Part shown: piece after piece, positions 41,623-48,559 of the stretch
How the letters are laid out: every line of letters begins with the position of its first letter
How positions within the stretch are numbered: the stretch's first letter is position 1
Source of the DNA: an uncultured Actinomycetes bacterium
GTDB lineage: Bacteria > Actinomycetota > Acidimicrobiia > Acidimicrobiales > RAAP-2
NCBI GenBank assembly: GCA_903847955.1
Contig: CAINFA010000111.1
Span: 1-48,559, forward strand
Direction: 5' to 3'
Length of the DNA stretch: 48,559 bases
Notes under the pieces: generated by a model
Told to the model about the DNA's origin: nothing
Seen by the model: only the letters and a program-made list of their open reading frames with translations
The model's database searches: none
Program-made: the position numbers and the translations under genes

Positions 41623-42702
41623 CTACAGCACCGTCGACAGCGAGCCAATCGGCATCTCGAGCTCGGTGAGCATGTCGAGGTCCTCTGCGGGGGAGCGGCC
41701 CAAGGTGGTCAGGTAGTTCCCGACGATGAGCGCGTTGATCCCTGAGGTCATCCCGACCGCCTGGAGTTCACCGAGGGTGACTTCACGACCCCCGGCGTAG
41801 CGCAAGATGACCGACGGCAGTCCGAGTCGGAACAGGGCGATCCACCGCAACGCTTCGTGAGCCTCGACGATGGGGCGATCTCCGAGCGGGGTGCCTGGGC
41901 GGGGGTTCAAGAAGTTCATCGGCACCTCGCTCGGTCCGAGGCGACGGAGTTCCTCGAGGAGCTCGAGCCGTTGGGCCTCGCTCTCGCCCATGCCCAACAG
42001 GACGCCGCAGCACAACTCCATGCCGTCGTTGAGCACGAGCTGGCAGGTCGCGAGCCGCTCGTCGTAGCTGTGGGTGGTGACCACCTCTGGGAAGAAGCTG
42101 CGAGCAGTCTCGAGGTTGTGGTTGTACCGGTGGACGCCTGCAGCAGCGAAGGCGGCGGACTGCTCGGGGGTCAAGATGCCTGCTGAGATGGCGATGTTGA
42201 GCCCGGTCTCTGCCCTCAAGATGGGCACGAGCTCGAGCAGTCGCGCCATGGTGCGAGCATCAGGACCCTTGATGGCGAGCACGATGCAGAACTCGGTCGC
42301 ACCGGTGGCCTTGGTCTCGATCGCGGCACGTCGAAGGATGTCGAGGTCGAGGAAGGGCGTGGCCTTCACCGAGGTGTCGAACAGGGCAGACTGCGAGCAG
42401 AAGTGGCAGTCCTCGGGGCAACCCCCGGTCTTGGCGGAGATGATCCCCTCCACCTCAACGGTGGGGCCGACCCAGGCGAGCCGCACCTCGTGGGCCAACT
42501 CGGCCAGTGCGGCGGTGGCTGGCGCGCCGAGCTCCACCAGCGCACCGAGCTCCGCGCTGTCGAGCTGCCGATGCTCGCCGAGCAGGGCCTGACGTGCCCT
42601 GGCGATGCACGCGAGCTCGGGATCGGTGAGCGGTCGTGGCGGCAGTGACCTCCGCTGCCGTAGGTTGATGGGCGTCGGCACGGCAGTTATCTCAGCAGTC
42701 AT
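41623..42702 (-). CDS. bioB: Biotin synthase
   Basis: Radical-SAM sulfur-insertion enzyme converting dethiobiotin to biotin, 359 aa. The [4Fe-4S] motif CxxxCxxC is in KTGGCPEDCHFCSQSALFD (C95, C99, C102). Other BioB blocks are IAISAGILTPEQSAAFAAAG, VHRYNHNLETARSFFPEVVT, LCCGVLLGMGESEAQRLELL near 225, FLNPRPGTPLGDRP and the AVGMTSGINALIVGNYLTTL stretch. The ATG at 42702 is seven bases after TACGGT. No other bio genes are in the window. The next two genes downstream on the strand are bsaP and ribC. Confidence 0.97.
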   Translation of the reverse strand: MTAEITAVPTPINLRQRRSLPPRPLTDPELACIARARQALLGEHRQLDSAELGALVELGAPATAALAELAHEVRLAWVGPTVEVEGIISAKTGGCPEDCHFCSQSALFDTSVKATPFLDLDILRRAAIETKATGATEFCIVLAIKGPDARTMARLLELVPILRAETGLNIAISAGILTPEQSAAFAAAGVHRYNHNLETARSFFPEVVTTHSYDERLATCQLVLNDGMELCCGVLLGMGESEAQRLELLEELRRLGPSEVPMNFLNPRPGTPLGDRPIVEAHEALRWIALFRLGLPSVILRYAGGREVTLGELQAVGMTSGINALIVGNYLTTLGRSPAEDLDMLTELEMPIGSLSTVL

Positions 42703-42709
42703 GGCGATG

Positions 42710-42719
42710 ACCGTACCGT
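42710..42719. promoter_or_regulatory. Overlapping divergent -10 elements of bioB and acyl-CoA dehydrogenase 2
   Basis: ACCGTACCGT. On the minus strand it gives TACGGT (42715-42710), seven bases before the bioB ATG. On the plus strand it gives TACCGT (42714-42719) with a ~30-nt leader and GAGAGGG before ATG 42750. The two hexamers share two bases, so the promoters must compete. Confidence 0.45.
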
Positions 42720-42749
42720 GCCGAAGGAGACCGACGAGAGGGGTGGCCG

Positions 42750-44042
42750 ATGGCCTGGGACTTCGAGACCGAGCCAGAGTTCGAAGAGCAGCTGGAGTGG
42801 ATGCGGCAGTTCGTCCGCGAGGAGATCTTCCCCCTCGAGACGTTGCGCCTCAGCTACGACCAGATCTTGGTCGCCATCAAGCCGCTCCAAGAGCAGGTGA
42901 AAGAGCGCGGGCTGTGGGCCGCGCACCTCGACCCTGAGCTCGGGGGCATGGGCTTCGGCCAGGTCAAGCTCGGCCTCATGCACGAGATCTTGGGTCAGAC
43001 CCCGCTCGGGCCAGTGGTGTTCGGCAACAACGCCCCCGATTCGGGCAACGCGGAGCTGTTGGCGATCGGGATGAAGACGTCGGGGCGGACCGATCACTGG
43101 GAGCCGTGGCTCACGCCCTTGCTCGAGGGCAAGATCCGCAGTGGGTTCTCGATGACCGAGCCCCACACGGCTGGTTCAGACCCCACCTTGCTCCAGACCC
43201 GCGCCGTCAAAGACGGCGAGGAGTGGGTCATCAACGGCCGCAAGTGGTACACCACCAACGGCTCGGTCGCCGACATCTTGATCGTGATGGCGGTGACCAA
43301 CCCCGACGTCCACCCCTACCAAGGCAGCTCGATGATCGTGGTCCCGGTGGACACTCCAGGGGTGACCATCGTGCGCGACGTGGCGTCGATGGATGATCCA
43401 ATCGTCGACTACGGCAAGTTCGGCAACCACGCCGAGATCCTCTACGAAGATGTTCGCGTCCCGGCGATGAACCTGGTCGGGAGGGAGGGTGACGGCTTCG
43501 TCTTGGCCCAGGCCCGCCTCGGACCTGGCCGGATCCACCACTGCATGCGGTGGCTGGGGCAGTCCAAGCGAGCCTTCGACATGCTGTGCGAGCGCTCCGT
43601 CTCCCGCTTCGCCCACGGCTCGCTGCTGGCCGAGAAGCAGACGGTCCAGAACTGGATCGCGGACTCAATGGCCGAGATGCACGCTGCCCGGCTGATGACG
43701 CTCCAAGCGGCGTGGAAGATGGACAAAGAAGGTGCTGCGGCAGCCCGCAACGAGATCGCCATGATCAAGTACTACGGCGCCACGGTGCTGTACAACGTCA
43801 TCGATCGGGCACTGCAGGTGCACGGCTCGCTCGGGTACTCCGCGGACATGCCGCTCGAGGCGATGTACCGCGCCGCTCGAGCGGCGCGGATCTACGACGG
43901 CCCCGACGAGGTGCACCGCCAGACCGTTGCCCGGCGAGCGCTCAAGGGCTACACCCCAACCGAGGTTCCGAGCGAGCACATCCCTACCCGAGAGGCGGCC
44001 GCGAGAGCACGGTTCGCCGAGCTGCTTGAGTCGTTCAGCTGA
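42750..44042 (+). CDS. Acyl-CoA dehydrogenase 2
   Basis: 430-aa flavoprotein dehydrogenase of the larger type, as in short/branched acyl-CoA and bile-acid or cholesterol side-chain catabolism. FAD loop FSMTEPHTAGSDPTLLQTRA is near 133, the NGRKWYTTNGSVADILIVMA block near 157, the HGSLGYSADMPLEAMYRAAR block near 355, then ARIYDGPDEVHRQTVARRAL with the catalytic acid region. Longer and less divergent than dehydrogenase 1. The start ATG 42750 has GAGAGGG 6 bases upstream. It is divergent from bioB with overlapping -10 elements and ends at a hairpin shared with the convergent SDR gene. Confidence 0.93.
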   Translation: MAWDFETEPEFEEQLEWMRQFVREEIFPLETLRLSYDQILVAIKPLQEQVKERGLWAAHLDPELGGMGFGQVKLGLMHEILGQTPLGPVVFGNNAPDSGNAELLAIGMKTSGRTDHWEPWLTPLLEGKIRSGFSMTEPHTAGSDPTLLQTRAVKDGEEWVINGRKWYTTNGSVADILIVMAVTNPDVHPYQGSSMIVVPVDTPGVTIVRDVASMDDPIVDYGKFGNHAEILYEDVRVPAMNLVGREGDGFVLAQARLGPGRIHHCMRWLGQSKRAFDMLCERSVSRFAHGSLLAEKQTVQNWIADSMAEMHAARLMTLQAAWKMDKEGAAAARNEIAMIKYYGATVLYNVIDRALQVHGSLGYSADMPLEAMYRAARAARIYDGPDEVHRQTVARRALKGYTPTEVPSEHIPTREAAARARFAELLESFS

Positions 44043-44062
44043 GCGAAGAGCAACCGCTCAGC
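44038..44062. terminator. Terminator hairpin between convergent genes
   Basis: GCTGAGCG (44038-44045) pairs with CGCTCAGC (44055-44062) across a nine-base loop. It contains both stops. Confidence 0.6.
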
Positions 44063-45041
44063 CGGGGCCCCGAGCACCGGGGGCGGTGGCCAGGGTCAAG
44101 GTGTCGAAGAGTGCGGCAGCTTCTTGCGCTTCGACCACGGGACTCTTCTTGGTGAAGCCCAGGTGGTGCAGTCCCCTCGGACGCCGGTCGAGCCACAGTC
44201 GGCCCCCTTCGGGGGTCCCTGCTGGCTCGCTCGCCAGCCAGACCACCGTGTCAGCACCTTGGGTCGTCGTGCGCAGGAGGGGTCCGAGCACCTTGGAGAA
44301 GGTCGGAAGTGAGGCCGACACCCCAGGGGTGTCGGTCCACCCCGGGTGGGCGAGGTGGAAGGCAATCTGCGCCGGTCCGTACCGCTGCTGGAGGTTGGCG
44401 TTGAGCACCACCTGGGCCCGCTTGGCCTTGGCGTAGGCGGTGGCGCCCTTGTAGCTCGACGGGGTCATCTGGAGCTGGTCCGCGTCGTAGCGTTCGGTGT
44501 ACATCCCGCCCGAGGTCATGGTGATCACCTTGGCCCCCTGCGCAGCCTCCAAGGGCACGAGGAGCAACTCGGTGAGCAAGAACGGCGACAGCAGGTGGAC
44601 GGCGAAGGTGGTCTCGTAGCCCTGGGCGGTGACGACGTAGTGCTCGAGCAGGGCGCCGGCGTTGTGGATGAGCACGTCGAGGTGCTCGAGGTTTCCAGCC
44701 AGTCGGCCTCCAAGGGCGCGGGTGGCGTCGAGGTCCGCCAGGTCGGCCACCTCGCCTCGGGTGCTCCCCGAACTGAGCGCGCCAACCTCGGCGACCGTCT
44801 TGGCTAGCTTGTCGGGGTTGCGGCCAACGAGGATGAGGTCAGCCCCGAGGAGGGCCAACTGCCGGGCGATCTCGAGACCGAGCCCTGAGGTGGCCCCGGT
44901 GATGACGGCAGTCCGACCCGTCATCGAGCGGTAGGGCTGCCAGTGGTCGAGCGACGACCGAACCCGAGGCCCAAGGGAGGTGAAGCTACCCACCACGGTG
45001 GCCTCGAGGACGCCGTCGACGACCGAGGCCAGGACGTTCAT
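44058..45041 (-). CDS. Short-chain dehydrogenase/reductase
   Basis: NAD(P)-dependent SDR of 327 aa, similar to retinol-dehydrogenase/DHRS-12-like oxidoreductases. TGATSGLGLEIARQ (TGxxxGxG loop) is near 52, NAGALLEHYVVTAQGYE (NAG) near 125, a Ser in ITMTSGGMYTERY, and the YKGATAYAKAKR block holds YxxxK. A ~40-residue N-terminal segment precedes the Rossmann fold (MNVLASVVDGVLEATVVGSF). The ATG at 45041 overlaps the SRPBCC stop (ATGA), so the two genes are coupled. Substrate unknown; lipid or ketone reduction fits the neighbourhood. Confidence 0.9.
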   Translation of the reverse strand: MNVLASVVDGVLEATVVGSFTSLGPRVRSSLDHWQPYRSMTGRTAVITGATSGLGLEIARQLALLGADLILVGRNPDKLAKTVAEVGALSSGSTRGEVADLADLDATRALGGRLAGNLEHLDVLIHNAGALLEHYVVTAQGYETTFAVHLLSPFLLTELLLVPLEAAQGAKVITMTSGGMYTERYDADQLQMTPSSYKGATAYAKAKRAQVVLNANLQQRYGPAQIAFHLAHPGWTDTPGVSASLPTFSKVLGPLLRTTTQGADTVVWLASEPAGTPEGGRLWLDRRPRGLHHLGFTKKSPVVEAQEAAALFDTLTLATAPGARGPG

Positions 45042-45472
45042 GCGCCGAACTGCTCCAAGAAGCCGCTGGCGGCGTGGTTGCCCAAGGTGGTGATGGCGTA
45101 CTTCCACAGCGGCTCGAGGACCGAAGCGACGCCCTTGCCGTTGAGCTCGGCACTGTAGGTGACCGACGTCGCCCCCTCGTCGTCGAGGGCGATGGTGACC
45201 GTGTCACGGCTGATGATGAAGGCGTTCTCTGAGGACAGCACGAGGTGGTTCGGTGGCTCGTACTCCACCAAGGTGTAGGTCAGGGTGAACGATTGGCCTG
45301 CCGCCTTGAGGCCGACCTCGAACTGACTGCCGACCTTGAGCTCACCCTCGTCGAGTCGTCGGGCAGCTACCACTCCTGGATCCCAGCTCGCGGCATTGGT
45401 CATGTCGGCCAAGTAGGCGCAGACCTCCTCCGGGCTCTTCTTGGTGGTCGTGGTGATTGAGAAGTTGGCCAT
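45038..45472 (-). CDS. SRPBCC family protein
   Basis: 144-aa START/Bet v1-like protein with a hydrophobic ligand pocket. It opens with ANFSITTTTKKSPEEVCAYL, then WDPGVVAARRLDEGELKVGS, LVEYEPPNHLVLSSENAFII and VTYSAELNGKGVASVLEPLW. Such proteins bind or transfer lipids or act as polyketide cyclases; no active-site residues are assignable. GGAGG precedes the ATG and TATGCT lies ~15 bases before the start. Coupled to the downstream SDR. Confidence 0.88.
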   Translation of the reverse strand: MANFSITTTTKKSPEEVCAYLADMTNAASWDPGVVAARRLDEGELKVGSQFEVGLKAAGQSFTLTYTLVEYEPPNHLVLSSENAFIISRDTVTIALDDEGATSVTYSAELNGKGVASVLEPLWKYAITTLGNHAASGFLEQFGA

Positions 45473-45574
45473 GGTGCCTCCACGGCCAGCATAGGAGGGG
45501 CGGTGTCTCGCTCCACCGGACGCGCCGTGGTTGGGGCTCCGCTAGAACATCAGGACGGGAAGGGAGCCCACTGG

Positions 45575-46903
45575 ATGCACGAGAGCAACGATGAGCGCAC
45601 GAGTACCGCGACGAGTGGCGCCACCCGGCCTGCCCTCGAACCCGCATCGAGGACGGAAGGCACCGAGCGCCCCGCGATTGAACGCCTCTCGCCTCGCCTC
45701 GCTGAACTCGGCCCACGTCTGGTCCGACGACTCACGAGGAACTTCCACGACGGGTCGCTCGTGGTGCGCGACGAGCTTGGGACCTTCCACGCTGGTGAGG
45801 GCTTGCCGATCATCGAAGTTGAGGTCCACGACCTCCGGACCTACGCCGCCATCTTGCGGTACGGCTCAGAGGGACTGGGCGAGAGCTACATCGCCGGATG
45901 GTGGGATTGCGAGGACATCGCCGGCCTCGTGGCCTTGCTCGTGCGCAACCTCGAGCCAATGGTGTCGATGCTCGACCGCTTCGGTGCGGCGGTCTCTGGA
46001 CCCTGGTCGGCACTCCAACGGCTCAAGGTGCCCACCTTGCACCGTGACCGCAAGAACGTCCAAGCCCACTACGACCTGCCCGGCGAGCTCTTCGAGCTGA
46101 TGCTGGACGAGACCATGTCGTACTCCTGCGCAGTCTTCGAACATCCGGGCCAGACCTTGGGTGATGCCCAACGGGCCAAGCTCGACCGGCTGTGCCAGAA
46201 GCTCGAGTTGACCGAGGACGACCACCTCCTCGAGATCGGCACCGGCTGGGGTGGCCTCGCCATCCACGCGGCATCGAACTACGGATGCCGGGTTACCACC
46301 ACCACCATCTCTGACGCCCAACGCCACGTGGCCCAGCAACGTATCGATGAGGCAGGCCTCTCGGACCGCATCGAGGTGCTCGGCGTCGACTACCGGTCCT
46401 TGGACGGCGTGTACGACAAGCTGGTCAGCGTCGAGATGATCGAGGCGGTGGACTGGCGCCTGTACGAGACCTTCTTCCGCACGTGTCGCCGGCTGGTGCG
46501 CCCCGACGGACTGGTGGCCATCCAGGCCATCACCATCGCTGACCGCAGCTTCGAGCGGGCCAAGCACCACGACGACTTCATCCGCCGGCAGGTCTTCCCC
46601 GGCGGATGCCTGCCGTCGATCTCGGCACTCAACGCGGCGATGGTGGCCTCCACCGACTTCGTGCTGCGAGATGTCGATGACATTGGCCTGCACTACGTCG
46701 AGACCCTCCGGCGGTGGCGTGCTCGGTTCGAGGACAGCTGGCCGACCATGGAGTCCTTCGGCTTCGACGACCGGTTCCATCGGCTCTGGCGCCTCTACCT
46801 CGCCTACTGCGAAGGAGCGTTCGCCGAGCGGCACATCTCTGATGTGCAGCTCGTGCTGTCGGGGCCTGAGCACCGTCCCGCGCTGCGGGCCCGCCCAGTC
46901 TGA
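45575..46903 (+). CDS. Cyclopropane-fatty-acyl-phospholipid synthase-like methyltransferase
   Basis: SAM-dependent lipid methyltransferase of 442 aa, likely adding cyclopropane, methyl or methylene groups to unsaturated acyl chains of membrane phospholipids. The N-terminal lipid-binding part includes YGSEGLGESYIAGWWDCEDI. AHYDLPGELFELMLDETMSY with SCAVF, the SAM site LEIGTGWGGLAIHAA near 220, DYRSLDGVYDKLVSVEMIEA, IQAITIADRSFERAKHHDDF and VFPGGCLPSISALN are all typical of CfaS. The ATG at 45575 has GGGAAGGGA upstream. It abuts the convergent LLM oxidoreductase gene, with the stops adjacent. Confidence 0.93.
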   Translation: MHESNDERTSTATSGATRPALEPASRTEGTERPAIERLSPRLAELGPRLVRRLTRNFHDGSLVVRDELGTFHAGEGLPIIEVEVHDLRTYAAILRYGSEGLGESYIAGWWDCEDIAGLVALLVRNLEPMVSMLDRFGAAVSGPWSALQRLKVPTLHRDRKNVQAHYDLPGELFELMLDETMSYSCAVFEHPGQTLGDAQRAKLDRLCQKLELTEDDHLLEIGTGWGGLAIHAASNYGCRVTTTTISDAQRHVAQQRIDEAGLSDRIEVLGVDYRSLDGVYDKLVSVEMIEAVDWRLYETFFRTCRRLVRPDGLVAIQAITIADRSFERAKHHDDFIRRQVFPGGCLPSISALNAAMVASTDFVLRDVDDIGLHYVETLRRWRARFEDSWPTMESFGFDDRFHRLWRLYLAYCEGAFAERHISDVQLVLSGPEHRPALRARPV

Positions 46904-47863
46904 TCAGGCTCGAGGGGCGAGCCCCTCCACCGCCTCACCGAGGTCGACGCCGATGGGGATGATGGCGATGGCGGGGATCGAGACTCCGTTCGAGGCGTAG
47001 CGGGCGACGTGTGCCCGGCACGCCTCGTAGCTGCCGTGGACCACGAGGGCGTCGACGACCTCGTCGGGGATGACCTCGAGGGCCCGCTTCCGGTCGCCGG
47101 CTGCCCAGGCCTCCCACATCGGCTCGAGCAGTTCGCCACGTCCGAGCCATCGCTGGAACTGGGCGTAGGCCTCGACGTTGAGGTACGCGGCGATCATCCG
47201 TCGACCCACCATGCGGGCCAGGTCGGCATCTTCGGTGGGGAGCACGAAGATGCGGGCCGCCAGTGGGGTCTCCTCGCCTACGACGTCGACCACGCTGCGC
47301 ACGTCCTCGGCCGACAGCCAGTTCAAGATGGCGCCGTCGGCCTCGGTGGCGGCCAGACGGAGCATCCCTGGGCGCAGGGCGCCGAGGAAGATCTTGGGTG
47401 CTTCGGGGACCGGTCGTGACAGCTTGAAGCCCCGCACGGTGAAGCTGTCGCACTCCACGTCGATCTTCTCGCCGGCGAAGGCACGCTTCAAGAACCGCAA
47501 GGTGTCGCGCACGCGTCGGTAGGGGTCGACGAACGCAACGCCATTCCAGCGCTCGACGATGACCTGACTCGAGGCCCCGAGCCCAAAGGTGAACCGTCCT
47601 GGAGCGGCCTCGGCGATCGAGGCGACCGATTGGGCCAACAGGGCTGGGCCCCGCGTGAAGGCCGGAGCGATGGCGAGGCCCAAGTTGAGCGTCGGCTCCC
47701 AGGCGGCTGCGAGTGCCAGGGGGGTGAAGCCATCGGTGCCGTCCACCTCAGCGGACCACACGTCGGTGTACCCGAGCGAGGTCAGCCGTTCGAACCAGGC
47801 GCGGTGCTCGACGAGGGGGACGCCGTCGAAGGGGATCGTGATGCCGTAGCGGGGTGCGGTCAT
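46904..47863 (-). CDS. LLM-class (F420- or flavin-dependent) oxidoreductase
   Basis: 319-aa TIM-barrel enzyme of the luciferase-like monooxygenase class, the group containing actinobacterial F420-dependent reductases. Visible are YGITIPFDGVPLVEHRAWFE, LAIAPAFTRGPALLAQSVAS, FTFGLGASSQVIVERWNGV, PKIFLGALRPGMLRLAATEA and the GAILNWLSAEDV block. F420 use is likely given the cofDE operon in the window, but FMN cannot be excluded by eye. The ATG at 47863 has GGAAGGA upstream. Adjacent to the Cfa-like gene (convergent) and the aquaporin gene. Confidence 0.9.
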   Translation of the reverse strand: MTAPRYGITIPFDGVPLVEHRAWFERLTSLGYTDVWSAEVDGTDGFTPLALAAAWEPTLNLGLAIAPAFTRGPALLAQSVASIAEAAPGRFTFGLGASSQVIVERWNGVAFVDPYRRVRDTLRFLKRAFAGEKIDVECDSFTVRGFKLSRPVPEAPKIFLGALRPGMLRLAATEADGAILNWLSAEDVRSVVDVVGEETPLAARIFVLPTEDADLARMVGRRMIAAYLNVEAYAQFQRWLGRGELLEPMWEAWAAGDRKRALEVIPDEVVDALVVHGSYEACRAHVARYASNGVSIPAIAIIPIGVDLGEAVEGLAPRA

Positions 47864-47912
47864 GGCAGGAATCCTTCCACCTCGGTGGGGGTCATGTCAG
47901 GGTCAGGACGCG

Positions 47913-47953
47913 ACGAAGGCCGGGACCGGTCGCCCGATCCCGGCCTCCGTCGT
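47913..47953 (-). terminator. Strong terminator hairpin after the aquaporin gene
   Basis: ACGA-AGGCCGGGA (47913-47925) pairs with TCCCGGCCT (47938-47946) and TCGT (47950-47953), leaving a ~12-base loop. It lies just past the aquaporin stop on the minus strand. Confidence 0.7.
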
Positions 47954-47959
47954 GCGAAC

Positions 47960-48559
47960 TCAGTTGGCTTCGGCGTTCAAGAACTTGTAGCCGATGGCGG
48001 CAATGGCGCCGCCGACGAGTGGGGCGACGATGAACAGCCAGACCTGGTGCAGGGCAGTGCCGCCGACCACGAGTGCGGGGCCGAAGGAGCGGGCCGGGTT
48101 CACCGAGGTGCCGGTCACCGAGATGCCGAACAGGTGGATGACCCCGAGGGTCAGGCCGATGACCATGCCCGCTACCGCAGCTGCTGCGCCCTTCGCGGTG
48201 ACCGCCAGGATGACGTAGACGAACACCGCGGTCATGATGACCTCGGCGATGAACGCTCCGGTGGCGTTGATCCCGATGTGGCTGGCTGCGCCGTAGCCAT
48301 CAGCGCCGAGTCCGGTGATGTGCCGGTTGTAGGCGTGGGTCTGCTTGAAGGTGAACCACAGCACCACCGCTCCGGCGAAGCCGCCGAGGAACTGTGCGAT
48401 CCAGTAGACGACCGCATCGGCAGCCTCGATGCGGCCGGCGAGCAAGGCTCCCAAGGTCACCGCGGGGTTGACGTGGCAACCTGAGATGCCGCCAATGGCG
48501 TACGCGAGGGCCATGAGCACGAGGCCGAAGGCCAGGGCGGTGGCGGTGAGCCCGACAGA
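47960..48559 (-). CDS. Aquaporin / MIP family channel (5' end cut by window)
   Basis: Major intrinsic protein with the start beyond the window end; the visible 199 residues read SVGLTATALAFGLVLMALAY in frame from the edge. Both pore loops are present: SGCHVNPAVT (NPA box 1) and GTSVNPARSFGPAL (NPA box 2). Five helices remain visible, the first one and the start being outside. Loop residues near NPA2 (Thr-Ser then Arg) suggest a water-type (AqpZ-like) or mixed channel, but the full selectivity filter is not visible. It is followed by a strong terminator. Confidence 0.93.
   Translation of the reverse strand, partial: SVGLTATALAFGLVLMALAYAIGGISGCHVNPAVTLGALLAGRIEAADAVVYWIAQFLGGFAGAVVLWFTFKQTHAYNRHITGLGADGYGAASHIGINATGAFIAEVIMTAVFVYVILAVTAKGAAAAVAGMVIGLTLGVIHLFGISVTGTSVNPARSFGPALVVGGTALHQVWLFIVAPLVGGAIAAIGYKFLNAEAN

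Overview
The window is GC-rich, densely coded actinobacterial DNA. Coenzyme F420 genes, a mycobacterial-type mannose/cell-surface polysaccharide block (manC, manB, TobH-like SIS protein, DUF5719 protein), an FtsB-like divisome protein, LytR-CpsA-Psr and NlpC/P60 wall proteins, a BsaP zinc protein beside bioB and many GTG starts all point to Actinomycetota. A lineage such as Acidimicrobiia is plausible; this is inferred from gene content, not from a marker phylogeny.

Layout. 1-3.2 kb: enolase, FtsB/DivIC-like protein, DUF501 protein and Ppx/GppA phosphatase in one overlapping operon, then a GNAT acetyltransferase. 4-6.3 kb (minus): a DPG-synthase-like glycosyltransferase and a secreted NlpC/P60 hydrolase. 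6.4-8.1 kb: a short (class I) tRNA with a UAA anticodon and its terminator, then a small island-like stretch holding HicAB and a methyltransferase, with direct repeats and tRNA-3'-end-like scars. 8.1-11.8 kb: SARP/BTAD-type regulator, an unrecognised membrane-anchored protein, a mannose-1-phosphate guanylyltransferase-like enzyme and a UDP-glucose 4-epimerase-like enzyme. 11.8-14.8 kb (minus): an MFS gene broken by an in-frame TAA, then cofE and cofD. 14.9-19.3 kb: three overlapping GT4 glycosyltransferases, led by a possible small leader ORF, and a GDP-deoxysugar reductase-like SDR. 19.3-24.4 kb: a helical HbhA/phasin-like protein, a giant GT2-membrane fusion and a DUF5719 protein. 24.5-32.5 kb: FtsH, a CPBP protease, a GT-C-like membrane protein, phosphomannomutase, a Trm112-like protein and an SIS isomerase-like protein. 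32.5-38 kb (minus): thiolase, DUF4190 protein, 2-hydroxyacid dehydrogenase, ChrA transporter and an LCP ligase. 38-48.5 kb: lipid and cofactor genes (acyl-CoA synthetase, two acyl-CoA dehydrogenases, SDR, SRPBCC protein, cyclopropane-fatty-acid synthase, LLM flavin/F420 oxidoreductase), a bioB-bsaP-ribC cluster and an aquaporin cut by the window end.

Two functional themes recur. One is building and exporting a mannose/deoxysugar-containing surface polymer: ManB and ManC make GDP-mannose, GalE and Rmd modify nucleotide sugars, the GT4, GT2 and GT-C proteins assemble, and LCP attaches to the wall. The other is cofactor and lipid metabolism: CofD/CofE make F420, an LLM oxidoreductase may use it, and BioB plus BsaP make biotin. 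An archaeal-type riboflavin synthase sits next to them.

The regulatory reading of the window is unusually clear. At least twelve genes have a TANNNT hexamer exactly 6 or 7 nt before the start codon, the geometry of leaderless mRNAs. In four places the TAG stop codon of the upstream gene is the first half of that hexamer. The best leads are the class I UAA-anticodon tRNA with very few UUA codons to read, the archaeal-type riboflavin synthase, the small BsaP gene, the tRNA-proximal HicAB island, and the leaderless promoter grammar.
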